From Gammaproteobacteria bacterium (GTDB taxonomy: Bacteria; Pseudomonadota; Gammaproteobacteria; Steroidobacterales; GCA-2729495): 64,000 nucleotides of DNA. A program made the position numbers and the translations under genes. The notes beneath the pieces are model-generated. The model worked only from the letters and a program-made list of their open reading frames with translations. It did not search any database and was not told where the DNA came from. The stretch is from the NCBI GenBank assembly GCA_030583605.1, contig CP129466.1, forward strand, positions 1,805,001 to 1,869,000. Direction: 5' to 3'. This document shows positions 43,592 through 52,242 of the stretch, piece after piece. How positions within the stretch are numbered: position 1 is the stretch's first letter; each line of letters starts with the position of its first letter.

Positions 43592-44448
43592 TGCCGGGCG
43601 CCATCGACATCGTCTGCAACCTCTTTACGCCCGAGGAGGTGTCCGGCGGCCGGACCGGGCTCGACGAGACCTTCAAGGCGCAGGTGCGCATGCCAGAGGA
43701 AATCCGCGGCGGCGTCACCATGGAGCATTACCTCGAGAAGATGGATCGGGCCGGTATCGAGCGCTCGCTGCTGATTGCGGTGCGCGCCGGGGACATCAAC
43801 GTGCGCGGGTCCTTCGAGATTCCGTATGAACGGGTGCACGAGATTTGTGTCCGCTACCGCGGACGTTTTGCCGGCCTGGCCGGTATCGATCCGTTTCGCG
43901 GCATGCAGGGGCTGCGGGACCTCGAACGCGCAGTGCGGGAACTTGGCTTCGTCGGCGCGCACCTGTATCCGCACTGGTGTGAACTGGCGCCTGATCATGC
44001 GAAGTACTACCCGTACTACGCCAAGTGCTGCGAGCTCGACATACCCATCATGATGCAGGTGGGCCAGAACCTCGTGTACTCGCGGCAGCGGCGGCTACCG
44101 AGCGTGGGCCGGCCGATCTGCCTCGACCGCGTCGCGATCGACTTTCCGGAATTGCGCGTGATCGGCATCCACCTCGGCGTGCCATGGACGGACGAGATGA
44201 TCGCCATGTGCTGGAAGCACGAGAACGTGTTCATGGCGGGCGACGCCTACGCGCCGAAACACTGGCCACCGGCCTTCGTTCGCTACGCCGACACCTACGG
44301 TCGCGAAAAAGTGCTGTTTGGTACGGACTGGCCCGTGATCGACCCGGAACGCGCTGTGGCCGAGATCAACGGCCTCGGGATGCGGGATGACTCCCTGCGA
44401 CTGATGATGCGGGACAACGCATTGCGGGTCTTCAGGCTGCCGGGCTGA
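43591..44448 (+). CDS. Amidohydrolase-2 family protein lacking the HxH metal motif
   Basis: A 285-residue TIM-barrel protein of the ACMSD-like amidohydrolase family (Pfam amidohydrolase 2). The usual N-terminal IDxHxH metal site is replaced by IDIVCNLF (residues 5-12), although the later motifs GAHLYPHW, GIHLGVPWTDEM and VLFGTDWPVID remain. The enzyme may therefore bind metal differently or not at all. Related proteins beginning IDAVVNIWT occur in degradation clusters (from memory). The ATG at 43591 overlaps the bicupin stop; an in-frame start at 43570 would lie inside it. A role in hydrolysis or decarboxylation of a pathway intermediate is inference. Confidence 0.75.
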   Translation: MPGAIDIVCNLFTPEEVSGGRTGLDETFKAQVRMPEEIRGGVTMEHYLEKMDRAGIERSLLIAVRAGDINVRGSFEIPYERVHEICVRYRGRFAGLAGIDPFRGMQGLRDLERAVRELGFVGAHLYPHWCELAPDHAKYYPYYAKCCELDIPIMMQVGQNLVYSRQRRLPSVGRPICLDRVAIDFPELRVIGIHLGVPWTDEMIAMCWKHENVFMAGDAYAPKHWPPAFVRYADTYGREKVLFGTDWPVIDPERAVAEINGLGMRDDSLRLMMRDNALRVFRLPG

Positions 44449-44462
44449 ACTGCGAGGCGTCG

Positions 44463-45998
44463 ATGGGGACACAAAGCACCAGGCTGCCATTCTCCTTCCA
44501 GCACCTGAACATGGCGGCCGGGTTGCGCGCAGCCATGCAGCGCGCGCCGGACAAGATCGCCCTGGAGCATCGCGGGCGGACCCGCAGTTACGGTGAACTC
44601 GTGGCGCGCATGGACCGGGTGACCGCGGCATTGCTCGCCGTGCCCGGGTTCGGCCCGGGCACCCATGCCGCGATCATTGCGCCAAACTCGATCGAGTACC
44701 TGGAGATCGCGTTTGGCGCCTCGCAGGCGGGCGTGCCGCTGGCCACCATCAATCCGCGGCTGACGCCGCGCGAGATGGTGGCTATCTGCGATGACGCTCA
44801 TGCGCGGGTGCTGTTCGCGGAGGCCGGCGCGGCGGCTGCGTTGAGGGATGCCCGCTTTGCCAGTGTGGAGCGCATCATCGAGATCGGGGCCGGGTTCGAG
44901 GACTGGATTGCGGCGGCGCGGCCGTCGGCGGCGCTGCCGCAGGTGGCGGAGTGGGGCGTGTTCACCATTCCATACACGTCCGGCACCACCGGCCGGCCGA
45001 AGGGTGTCCTGGTGAGCCAGCGCTCGCGCGTGTTGAGCATTTTTGCAATGGCGATGGAGTATGGCTGCTACGGCCCGGACGATCGCTTCCTTGCGATTGC
45101 GCCGATGTGCCACGGAGCCGGCATGGTCTTTGCGCTGGCACCCGTATTTGCCGGGGGGCACTGCGCGATCCTGGATCGATTCGATCCCGAGGAGGTGTTG
45201 CGCCGGCTGAAAGACGGCGGCATGACCGGCTTCTTCGGAGTACCTACGCATTTTCACGCCCTGATGGCGCTCGAGGGCGCGTTACTCGGGCAGTTGCGGC
45301 CGGGACAGTTGCGGACCGTGATTTCCAACGCGGCGGCGTTGCCACAGCCGATGAAGGAGCGACTCGTGGAATATTTCGGTGCCGGCGTGCTGCACGAAAC
45401 CTATGGCTCGACGGAGGCCGGGATCGTGACCAACCTGCGTCCCGCCGACCAGCTGCGCAAGCGCAACTGTGTCGGCCTGCCGTTTCCGGCGACGCGCGTG
45501 GAAATCCGCCGCGACGACGGGCAGTCATGCCGGACAGATGAAGTAGGCGAGCTATTCTCTACAAGCCCTTATTTATTCAATGGTTACTGGCAAAAGCCCG
45601 AAGCGACGCAAGGTGCCTGGCAGGACGGCTGGGTGACGGTCGGGGATCTCGCCCGGCGCGACGCCGAAGGCCACATCTACATCGTGGACCGCAAGACGGA
45701 CATGGTCATATCCGGCGGCATCAACATCTACCCGCGGGAGGTCGAAGACGTGCTCGCGCAGCACCCGGCGATCGCGGAGGTTGCAGTCGTTGGCGTGGCC
45801 GACGAGAAATGGGGCGAGCGGCTGAAAGCCTTCGTCGTTCTTCGGCCAGGCGAGCGCCTCGAGGCCGAGGCGCTGCCCGCGTTCTGTGCAGGGCGCCTGT
45901 CCGGCATCAAGACACCCAAGGAATTCGTGGTCATCGAGCGTATACCGCGCAACGCCACTGGCAAGGTGCTCAAGACGGCGCTGCGCGCAGGTCACTGA
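44463..45998 (+). CDS. AMP-dependent acyl-CoA ligase
   Basis: A 511-residue member of the ANL superfamily that activates a carboxylic acid with ATP and CoA. Motifs: IPYTSGTTGRPKGV (P-loop), the aromatic/His motif IAPMCHGAGM, YGSTEAGIVTNL, DGWVTVGDLARRD, DRKTDMVISGGINIYPREVE (hinge), and the C-terminal catalytic lysine in RNATGKVLKT. Sequence type resembles medium-chain, aromatic or cyclohexane-carboxylate ligases; specificity cannot be read. It is third in the operon, 14 bases after the amidohydrolase. Confidence 0.92.
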   Translation: MGTQSTRLPFSFQHLNMAAGLRAAMQRAPDKIALEHRGRTRSYGELVARMDRVTAALLAVPGFGPGTHAAIIAPNSIEYLEIAFGASQAGVPLATINPRLTPREMVAICDDAHARVLFAEAGAAAALRDARFASVERIIEIGAGFEDWIAAARPSAALPQVAEWGVFTIPYTSGTTGRPKGVLVSQRSRVLSIFAMAMEYGCYGPDDRFLAIAPMCHGAGMVFALAPVFAGGHCAILDRFDPEEVLRRLKDGGMTGFFGVPTHFHALMALEGALLGQLRPGQLRTVISNAAALPQPMKERLVEYFGAGVLHETYGSTEAGIVTNLRPADQLRKRNCVGLPFPATRVEIRRDDGQSCRTDEVGELFSTSPYLFNGYWQKPEATQGAWQDGWVTVGDLARRDAEGHIYIVDRKTDMVISGGINIYPREVEDVLAQHPAIAEVAVVGVADEKWGERLKAFVVLRPGERLEAEALPAFCAGRLSGIKTPKEFVVIERIPRNATGKVLKTALRAGH

Positions 45999-46016
45999 CG
46001 AGGGCATCGGCGCGAC

Positions 46017-46649
46017 ATGCTGGAAGTCTCCTTCTATTTTTATTACGGCTGCCCGTGGACGTTTCTCGCGAGCACGCGGCTCACCGAGGTGGCGATGAGG
46101 ACATCCGCCCGCATCGCCTGGAAGCCGATCCTGCTCGACCTGGTGGCGCAGGCCGCTGGTTCCCCCGGACACGCGCCACAGCACCCGGCGCGGGCGCGCT
46201 ACGCTGCCAAGGATCTGGGCGATTGGGCGGAGTTCTGCGGGGTTCGTATCCGGCACCCCGGGCCGTTTCCCCGGCCAGCCACCTGGGCGCTGCGTGGTGC
46301 GGTCATCGCGCTGGAGGACGGCCGGATCGCAGCGTACAGCGAGCATGTTTTCCAGGGCTGTTTCGGGGGGATGGCAGACATCGACTCGCTCGACGTCGTG
46401 TCGAACCAGGCCGCGGCGGCAGGGCTGGATGCGGCCGCCTTCAGGCGACGCGTGCAGGAGCCGCGCACCCGTGAGGTGATCGAAGGCAACTCACGGGAGC
46501 TTGTTGCACGCGGCGGATTCGGCTCGCCGACCCTGTTCGTCGGTGACGATATGTATTTTGGCAACGACCGCATGCCGCTGGTCGAGCTCGCGCTGACCCG
46601 CAGGGGCGAGCGGCCCCTGATCGTCCCGGGCGCGCACGGCCAGCAATAG
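46017..46649 (+). CDS. DsbA-fold isomerase (2-hydroxychromene-2-carboxylate isomerase-like)
   Basis: The 210 residues start SFYFYYGCPWTFLASTRLTE, matching the thioredoxin-fold start of HCCA isomerases and kappa-class GSTs, but with CPW where many have SPYS. Also typical are AAAAGLDAAAFRRRV and the end ARGGFGSPTLFVGDDMYFGNDRM. These enzymes use glutathione to isomerise unsaturated ring-cleavage products. With no second Cys near the first, disulfide oxidoreductase action is unlikely. Fourth gene of the operon. Confidence 0.8.
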   Translation: MLEVSFYFYYGCPWTFLASTRLTEVAMRTSARIAWKPILLDLVAQAAGSPGHAPQHPARARYAAKDLGDWAEFCGVRIRHPGPFPRPATWALRGAVIALEDGRIAAYSEHVFQGCFGGMADIDSLDVVSNQAAAAGLDAAAFRRRVQEPRTREVIEGNSRELVARGGFGSPTLFVGDDMYFGNDRMPLVELALTRRGERPLIVPGAHGQQ

Positions 46650-46696
46650 ACTCGTCCTCACGCGGGCATCCGCGGGCAACAGGAGGGACCACGAAC

Positions 46697-49516
46697 ATGG
46701 CATCACCGCAGGGCAGCAGCAGGCGCGAGTTCATGGCGGGCTCCGTGGCGGCGTTGACGCTGCGTTATGCGGGCAACACGCAGGCGCAGGACGTCCTCGC
46801 CGCGCCATACGGCCACTGGGAGGATCTCATGCGGCGCAAGTGGACCTGGGATCGGGTCGTGCGCGGTACGCACGGCACGAACTGCACGGGAAATTGCGCC
46901 TTCAACGTTTACGTCAAGAACGGCATTGTCTGGCGGGAGGAACAACAGGGCGAGTACGGACGCTCGCAGGATGCGCCGGACTACGGCCCGCGCGGCTGCC
47001 AGAAGGGGTTGCGGCACGCGAAATACATGTACGGCAAGCAGCGCATTCTGTATCCGATGAAGCGCCTGGGCGCGCGCGGTGAAGGCCGCTGGGAGCGCAT
47101 CAGCTGGCGACAGGCGACCGACGAAATCGCGGATCACTTCATCGATCATTATGCTGCCGACGGGCCGCGCTCGATCAGCTTCGACCTCGGCACGCAGATG
47201 GTGCTCAAGCGCGCTTCGTTCGCGGCTCTGGGGCGCTTTGCCACGATCACCGGCATCGAGATGCCCGAGGCGTTTGCCGGCGTGGGCGACCTGCCCACCG
47301 GCGTCACGATGACCGTGGGCGAACCGCTACTCGGTGACACCATGGCCGCGGTATTCAAGTCACGCTGTTGCCTGGTGTGGTTCTGCAACCCGGCCGTGAC
47401 CCGCATTCCGGACGCGCATTTTTTCTGGGAAGCACGCTACAACGGCACCGAGGTGATTGCGATCTCCCCGGAGTTCACCCCGACCGCCATGCACGCCAGC
47501 CGCTGGCTCAACCCGCGGCCGGGGACAGATGCCGCGCTCGCGCTGGCCATGGCGCAGGTGATCGTGGCGGAGCGCCGCGTCGACGAGCCGTATCTGCGCG
47601 AACAGACCGACCTTCCATTCCTGGTGCGCACAGACAACCGGCGCTTCCTGCGGGAAGCCGACTTCGGCGGTGCAGAGGGCGGGCGCGACAATCTTTTCTA
47701 TATCTGGGACGCACAGTCCGCCGGGCCGGTGCCCGCGCCGGCGACCGGCAATCCGCCGCCACCGCCCGGGTCGCCGGTGCCCGTGGTGCCCGCCGGCAGC
47801 CTGGCGCTGGGCGGGCTCAGCCCGGCTCTCGAAGGCCGCTGGACGATTGCGACCCGCGCCGGGCCGGTCGAGGTGACCACTGTATTCGAGTTGCTCAAGC
47901 AGCGTCTCGCGGATTACACCCCGGAAAAGGCGGCCGCCATCACCGGCGTGAATCCCGCCAATATCCGGCAGGTTGCGCTGAGTTTCGCGCGAGCGAAGCC
48001 TGCCATGATTTTCACCGGCTATCGCGTCTGCAAATGGCTGCACGGCGACCTGCTGCAGCGGGCCTTCATGTTGCTGCTTTCTCTCACCGGCAACCTTGGC
48101 AAGGCCGGTGGCGGCCTGCAACTTGAGAATCTCGCGCGTGTCGACAGCCAGCTCGCCTTCATGCTGGCGGACGTGCCCCCCACGTTCCGCGTGGCCACGC
48201 TGTCGCGCTGGGACTATTCGCACACCGACGGGCGCGCGCTGAACGAGCAAGTGTACGGTGGCGAGGTCGCTGCGCACTTCGATCGCTACTTCCAGGAGTC
48301 CGTGCGCCGGGGCTGGTTCCCGGACTACCGGCAGACACCCTGGCGCATGGGCTTTTTTGCCGGCAGCAACACCGCGAACTGGCGCGCTTCCGGTGGACGC
48401 TGGCGGGAGCGAGCCTTCGAGCAGCTCGCCTCGATCGTCGCGATGGCGCCCGACATGGGCGTGACCGCGATGTACGCCGACTACGTGCTGCCGATCGCGC
48501 ACCATTACGAGCGGCAGGACTACATGCTCGAAGCGCGCACTCCGTACGTGCAGGTCCTCGATACCGCGGTGCCGCCGCTCGGCGAGGCGGTAGACGACTG
48601 GACGGCGCTCGACCGGATTGCGGCAGCGATCAGCCGGCGCGCTCGCGAACGCGGCCTCGCGCCGGTCATGGACGATTTCTTCGGCAAGCCGCTACCGCGC
48701 GACCTCGGCCAGGTGCACGACCTGTACCGCCACGGCGGGAAGATCCGCTCGACCCTGGACGTGATCCAGTTCCTGATCGATCGGGACGAAGGCGTGCCGA
48801 AGGTGCCCTTCGAGGAACTGGCGGCAGCGGGCCTCATGCGCAACGGCGACACCGCCCGCGTCGTCTACGGGCCGCAGTCACCGTACGGTTCCGTCATGCT
48901 GCGTGCCGTGGAAAACAAGGAGCCTTATCCCACCCTGACCGGACGCCAGCAGTACTACATTGACCACGAGTGGTTCATGGCCGAGGACGAAGCGCTGCCC
49001 GGTTACAAGAAGCCGCTGCGTATCGCGGGATTTCCGCTGCAGTTCACCATGGGCCACGTTCGTCACGGAATCCACAGCATGTGGACCGACGACGCCTTCC
49101 TGCTCAACCTGCGCCGCGGCACGCCGGACGTCTACGTCAATCCGGACGATGCCCGGTCACGCGACGTGGTCGATGGCGACGCGATCCGCGTGTTCAACGG
49201 TTTCGGGGAGTTCAGCGCCATGGCCAACGTAAGCGCAGCCATGCAGCCGGGCATGATGTTCATGTACCACGGCTGGGATCCGATGATGTTTCCGAACCGA
49301 CAGAATTTTGGGGCCGTGATCCCAACCGCCGGGCTCATCAAGCCGACGTCCGTCGTGAGCGGTTACGGCCAGGTCACGTACCGGGCGCTGGCCTTCGAAC
49401 CCAATCACACCTTCCAGGACTTCACCTGCGATTTCGAGAAACTGACCGCGGGACGCGGGCCCGGTGCGAGCGCCGGCCCGTCCCTCCAGGAGCGCAGTGC
49501 ATGCGTATCGACCTGA
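46697..49516 (+). CDS. Tat-exported molybdopterin oxidoreductase, type II DMSO reductase family
   Basis: A 939-residue catalytic subunit related to NarG, ethylbenzene, dimethylsulfide and steroid C25 dehydrogenases. It starts with a twin-arginine signal (SRREFMAGSVAALTL). The FS0 ligands are H59, C63, C67 and C101 (GTHGTNCTGNCAF ... YGPRGC), the His-Cys3 set of type II enzymes. D214 in LLGDTMAAVF aligns near the Mo-ligand Asp of that group. A Pro-rich insert (about residues 350-370) is odd. No Fe-S beta, heme gamma or NarJ-like chaperone gene accompanies it. Its stop overlaps the next gene by 16 bases. The reaction may be oxygen-independent hydroxylation of a hydrocarbon-like substrate (inference). 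Confidence 0.85.
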   Translation: MASPQGSSRREFMAGSVAALTLRYAGNTQAQDVLAAPYGHWEDLMRRKWTWDRVVRGTHGTNCTGNCAFNVYVKNGIVWREEQQGEYGRSQDAPDYGPRGCQKGLRHAKYMYGKQRILYPMKRLGARGEGRWERISWRQATDEIADHFIDHYAADGPRSISFDLGTQMVLKRASFAALGRFATITGIEMPEAFAGVGDLPTGVTMTVGEPLLGDTMAAVFKSRCCLVWFCNPAVTRIPDAHFFWEARYNGTEVIAISPEFTPTAMHASRWLNPRPGTDAALALAMAQVIVAERRVDEPYLREQTDLPFLVRTDNRRFLREADFGGAEGGRDNLFYIWDAQSAGPVPAPATGNPPPPPGSPVPVVPAGSLALGGLSPALEGRWTIATRAGPVEVTTVFELLKQRLADYTPEKAAAITGVNPANIRQVALSFARAKPAMIFTGYRVCKWLHGDLLQRAFMLLLSLTGNLGKAGGGLQLENLARVDSQLAFMLADVPPTFRVATLSRWDYSHTDGRALNEQVYGGEVAAHFDRYFQESVRRGWFPDYRQTPWRMGFFAGSNTANWRASGGRWRERAFEQLASIVAMAPDMGVTAMYADYVLPIAHHYERQDYMLEARTPYVQVLDTAVPPLGEAVDDWTALDRIAAAISRRARERGLAPVMDDFFGKPLPRDLGQVHDLYRHGGKIRSTLDVIQFLIDRDEGVPKVPFEELAAAGLMRNGDTARVVYGPQSPYGSVMLRAVENKEPYPTLTGRQQYYIDHEWFMAEDEALPGYKKPLRIAGFPLQFTMGHVRHGIHSMWTDDAFLLNLRRGTPDVYVNPDDARSRDVVDGDAIRVFNGFGEFSAMANVSAAMQPGMMFMYHGWDPMMFPNRQNFGAVIPTAGLIKPTSVVSGYGQVTYRALAFEPNHTFQDFTCDFEKLTAGRGPGASAGPSLQERSACVST

Positions 49517-50517
49517 TCTTCGAGGCCAGCCATCCGGGCGCAAAGCTCGCCGAACTGGCCCGGCTCGCGGAGCGCTACGGGTTTGGCGGGGTGTGGGTCT
49601 CGAACATGCACGACGCGCGCGACCCGTTCATCAATTTCGTGCAGACCGCGCTGGCAACGCAACGAATCACCGTCGGGCCGGTGGCGGTGTCACCCTATGA
49701 GCTGCACCCGATGAAGATGGCCGCGGCGCTGCTGACGCTGAATGAAGTCTCCGGTGGCCGCGCGCAGATCGGCATCGCCGCCGGCGGGGGTGGCGCCCCC
49801 ACAGCGATGGGAGTAACGCCGCAACGGCGGCTGCGCGCAGTGCGCGAATGTGTCGAGATCCTGAAGCTCGCCAGCAGCGGCAAGCCTCTGAGGTACAAGG
49901 GCGAGATCTACAAGGTGCTCTATTACCACCCGTCGTTTGCGCTCAGTGCACCGCCGATGATCTGGGTTTGCGCGAACGGCCCGCAGATGCTGCGCTCGGC
50001 GGCCAAATACGCCGACGGCATCTTCGTCGGCGATCACACGCCCGAGGATGTCGGCCGCATGCGTGCCATCGTCGATGCGCAGCACGCCGACTCCGGGCGA
50101 GCGTCGACACCGTTGCGGTTCAACAACTTCTGGGCCTGGCACGTCAAGGAAACGCGCGAAGCGGCGCATCGCGAGGCCCGACGCTGGCTGGCGATCCGCG
50201 CCACGCCCTATCCCGAGTACTACTATCGGGATATCCTGCCGGAGGACGAAATGCAGATCATCTGGAAGAATCGCCAGGCGATCATCCGGGCGTTCAATGC
50301 CGGCAGCGACGTCATCGAGGGAATTCCGGCCGACATCATGGCGCGCTTCGTGGACAAAGCGACCTCGGCCTCGGGGCTCGACCAGCTGGACTTCGAGATC
50401 GAGCGCCTGCGGCGATTCCAGGCGGCTGGCCTGACGGAGATTTCGTTGCGCATCTACGAGAATCCGCAATGGACCATTCAGCTGCTCGGCGAGCGCGTAT
50501 TGCCGGCGCTACGCTGA
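49501..50517 (+). CDS. LLM-class (luciferase-like) flavin-dependent oxidoreductase
   Basis: A 338-residue bacterial-luciferase-fold protein, either F420- or FMN-dependent. Family marks: MRIDLIFEASHPGAKLAELA, GFGGVWVSNMHDARDPF, ITVGPVAVSPYELHPMKMAA, and GRAQIGIAAGGGGAPTAMG. The start ATG at 49501 lies inside the last codons of the molybdoenzyme gene, so their translation is coupled. F420 use is uncertain since F420 is rare, though not absent, in Gammaproteobacteria. Role in the pathway unknown. Confidence 0.85.
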   Translation: MRIDLIFEASHPGAKLAELARLAERYGFGGVWVSNMHDARDPFINFVQTALATQRITVGPVAVSPYELHPMKMAAALLTLNEVSGGRAQIGIAAGGGGAPTAMGVTPQRRLRAVRECVEILKLASSGKPLRYKGEIYKVLYYHPSFALSAPPMIWVCANGPQMLRSAAKYADGIFVGDHTPEDVGRMRAIVDAQHADSGRASTPLRFNNFWAWHVKETREAAHREARRWLAIRATPYPEYYYRDILPEDEMQIIWKNRQAIIRAFNAGSDVIEGIPADIMARFVDKATSASGLDQLDFEIERLRRFQAAGLTEISLRIYENPQWTIQLLGERVLPALR

Positions 50518-50555
50518 AACGGTTGCACACCACAACCAACGGACTGAGTACCGAC

Positions 50556-51335
50556 ATGCATTCCAGGTGGTTTATGCTCGGCCTGGCCGGAGTTGCGGGC
50601 ACGGCGTTCGCGGCGGTGGGTGATCCGCCCGGCATCGACGCCCATCGGCTGTGGGTCTACGCGCACCTGCTGGTTTTCGTGTTCTGGCTCGGCGCCGATC
50701 TCGGCGCCTTCCTGTGTGCGCGTGCGGCGGCCAATCCGGCGCTTACGCCGGAACAGCGCTCGCGCACGCTCGAACTGATGCGCAGCATCGACCTTGCGCC
50801 ACGAATTGCTGCCAGCCTCATGCTGACGGTCGGCGGCGTCCTGACCGAATACGTCGGCATCCCGCATCCCTGGTGGCAGTTCGGCGGTATTGTCGCGCTC
50901 GCACCGGTCTGGCTGATGGTGGTGCTGCTGGGTCATTTCCGGCAGGGCACGTCCGTCGGCCTGGCGATGCTGCGGCTCGACGAAGGCATTCGCGCGCTGC
51001 TCGTGGTCGCGGTGCCCGCATCGGTGTACTGGTCCTGGTCGACCGGCCGGCTGGCAGCGGCGCCGTATGTCGCCGCCAAGCTGCTGTTGTTTGCGCTGGT
51101 GATGCTGGTCGGGCTGCTGCTGCGCCGGCGTGGGGTGGGTGCGCCCGGTCTGGAGCGGAGCGGGCCTGAACTGCTGCGGGTGCATCGGCGCACGGTGCCG
51201 CTGGTGATCGCCATCTGGACGGGACTCGCCATCGCTGCATTGCTCGGCATCGCCAAGCCGGGCGCTCCCGTGATCAAGCCGGCGACGCCTCTGGCTGCCG
51301 CCGGCGGCGCCGGACCCGAACTGCCGGCTCGCTGA
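50556..51335 (+). CDS. Multi-helix membrane protein, paralog of 41722-42480
   Basis: The 259 residues have an N-terminal signal-like helix (MLGLAGVAGTAFAAVGD) and about six further helices. YAHLLVFVFWLGADLGAFLC and APRIAASLMLTVGGVLT match the divergent gene at 41722-42480. In-membrane His (for example in AHLLVFV and LLGHFRQG) could ligate heme, which would make it a candidate electron partner for the exported molybdoenzyme, but this is only inference. It ends the operon 38 bases after the flavin enzyme. Confidence 0.6.
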   Translation: MHSRWFMLGLAGVAGTAFAAVGDPPGIDAHRLWVYAHLLVFVFWLGADLGAFLCARAAANPALTPEQRSRTLELMRSIDLAPRIAASLMLTVGGVLTEYVGIPHPWWQFGGIVALAPVWLMVVLLGHFRQGTSVGLAMLRLDEGIRALLVVAVPASVYWSWSTGRLAAAPYVAAKLLLFALVMLVGLLLRRRGVGAPGLERSGPELLRVHRRTVPLVIAIWTGLAIAALLGIAKPGAPVIKPATPLAAAGGAGPELPAR

Positions 51336-51522
51336 GCCGATTGCACACGCGCGGTCTCCGCGCACGGCCTGCGGTGTGCGTCGGTTACTCCGGATCTTGA
51401 ACCCGGTTCGTCCTTATGTGGCGTTTCCATTGACGCTTATGACGGGGCGAAGCAAGGGATCTGGCATTGGGCCGTGGCTTCCTCGGCGCGAGCCCGCACA
51501 ACAATAAGCAGAGGTACCCGCA

Positions 51523-51749
51523 TGAATCGCACCCCTCACTGCAGCGCCAGGTGTGCCAGCCTGCTCGGACTGTTGCTGGCTGCGTTCACGGCTTCTGCAG
51601 TGCCCCTCCACGTGACCGTTGGCAATGGCCCCGTCACCGACATGCGGCTGGCTCACGGTCATCCTTCCCGCGCCGCTTCCTCCCTGGTCAGCGCGGATAC
51701 CGTGAGCGCGTGGATGTCGGTCTGCATGAGGGCGCCGAGAGCGTCGTAG
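51523..51749 (+). pseudogene. Possible 5' remnant of an exported protein gene
   Basis: An ATG at 51523 after GCAGAGG begins MNRTPHCSARCASLLGLLLA and continues AFTASAVPLHVTVGNGPVTD, a good signal peptide with an Ala-Ser-Ala cleavage site, followed by about 20 residues of plausible mature protein. From about 51659 the frame runs antisense into bolA and loses sense. It may be a truncated secreted-protein gene or a very short exported peptide. Weak evidence. The rest of 51336-51522 shows nothing clear. Confidence 0.3.
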
Positions 51750-51943
51750 ACCAGGCGGTGGCGCTCGATCCGGTTCAGACCGCTGAAACATTCGGAGATC
51801 ACCCGGACACGGAAGTGTCCGCGGCCGTCCCGGGCTCCGGCGTGGCCCCGGTGCAGATGGCTCTCATCGGTCACCTCGACGTCGATCGGTGTCAGCGCGG
51901 CTTGCAGTCGCGCCCGGATGGCTGCGGAGCGCGTCGCGGTCAC
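51659..51943 (-). CDS. BolA family protein
   Basis: The 94 residues hold the BolA domain: [59 protein letters not shown]. BolA proteins partner with monothiol glutaredoxins in Fe-S trafficking or regulation. The start is GTG at 51943, overlapping the yciI stop by four bases (GTGA). Order ispZ-yciI-bolA is common in Gammaproteobacteria (from memory). Confidence 0.93.
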   Translation of the reverse strand: MTATRSAAIRARLQAALTPIDVEVTDESHLHRGHAGARDGRGHFRVRVISECFSGLNRIERHRLVYDALGALMQTDIHALTVSALTREEAAREG

Positions 51944-52239
51944 GGCAGGACCTGGCGAAACGGTTTGACCGTGACGCGGGCGAATACGCCCTCGGTGGTG
52001 TAGGGATCAGCCGCGGCCCAGAGTTCCGCTGCTTCCAGCGACTCGAACTCTGCGATGATCAGGCTGCCGGTGAAGCCCGCCGGCCCGGGGTCGGACGCAT
52101 CAATGGCCGGATGCGGGCCGGCGACGATCAGTCGCCCCTCGCTCTGCAGTTGCTCCACGCGCTGCAGGTGGGCGGGTCGCACGCGCCGCCGCTTCTCGAG
52201 ACTGTCCGGAACGTCTTCCGCGATGATTGCGTAGAGCAT
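51940..52239 (-). CDS. yciI: YciI family protein
   Basis: A 99-residue ferredoxin-like-fold protein: [40 protein letters not shown], and [20 protein letters not shown], with the conserved His-Asp pair of the family. The biochemical role of YciI is not established. It lies between ispZ (3-base gap) and bolA (overlap). Confidence 0.93.
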   Translation of the reverse strand: MLYAIIAEDVPDSLEKRRRVRPAHLQRVEQLQSEGRLIVAGPHPAIDASDPGPAGFTGSLIIAEFESLEAAELWAAADPYTTEGVFARVTVKPFRQVLP

Positions 52240-52242
52240 GAT

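Noticed and set aside
46697..49516. Second nitrate reductase alpha subunit
   Set aside because: It has a Tat signal, is 300 residues shorter than NarG, lacks the NarG TDVPES segment and has no narH/J/I partners; it belongs to another type II branch.
31004..52000. Genomic island integrated at tRNA-Lys
   Set aside because: tRNA-Lys is a known attachment site, and accessory genes follow, but there is no integrase next to it and I could not find a second copy of the tRNA 3' end downstream.
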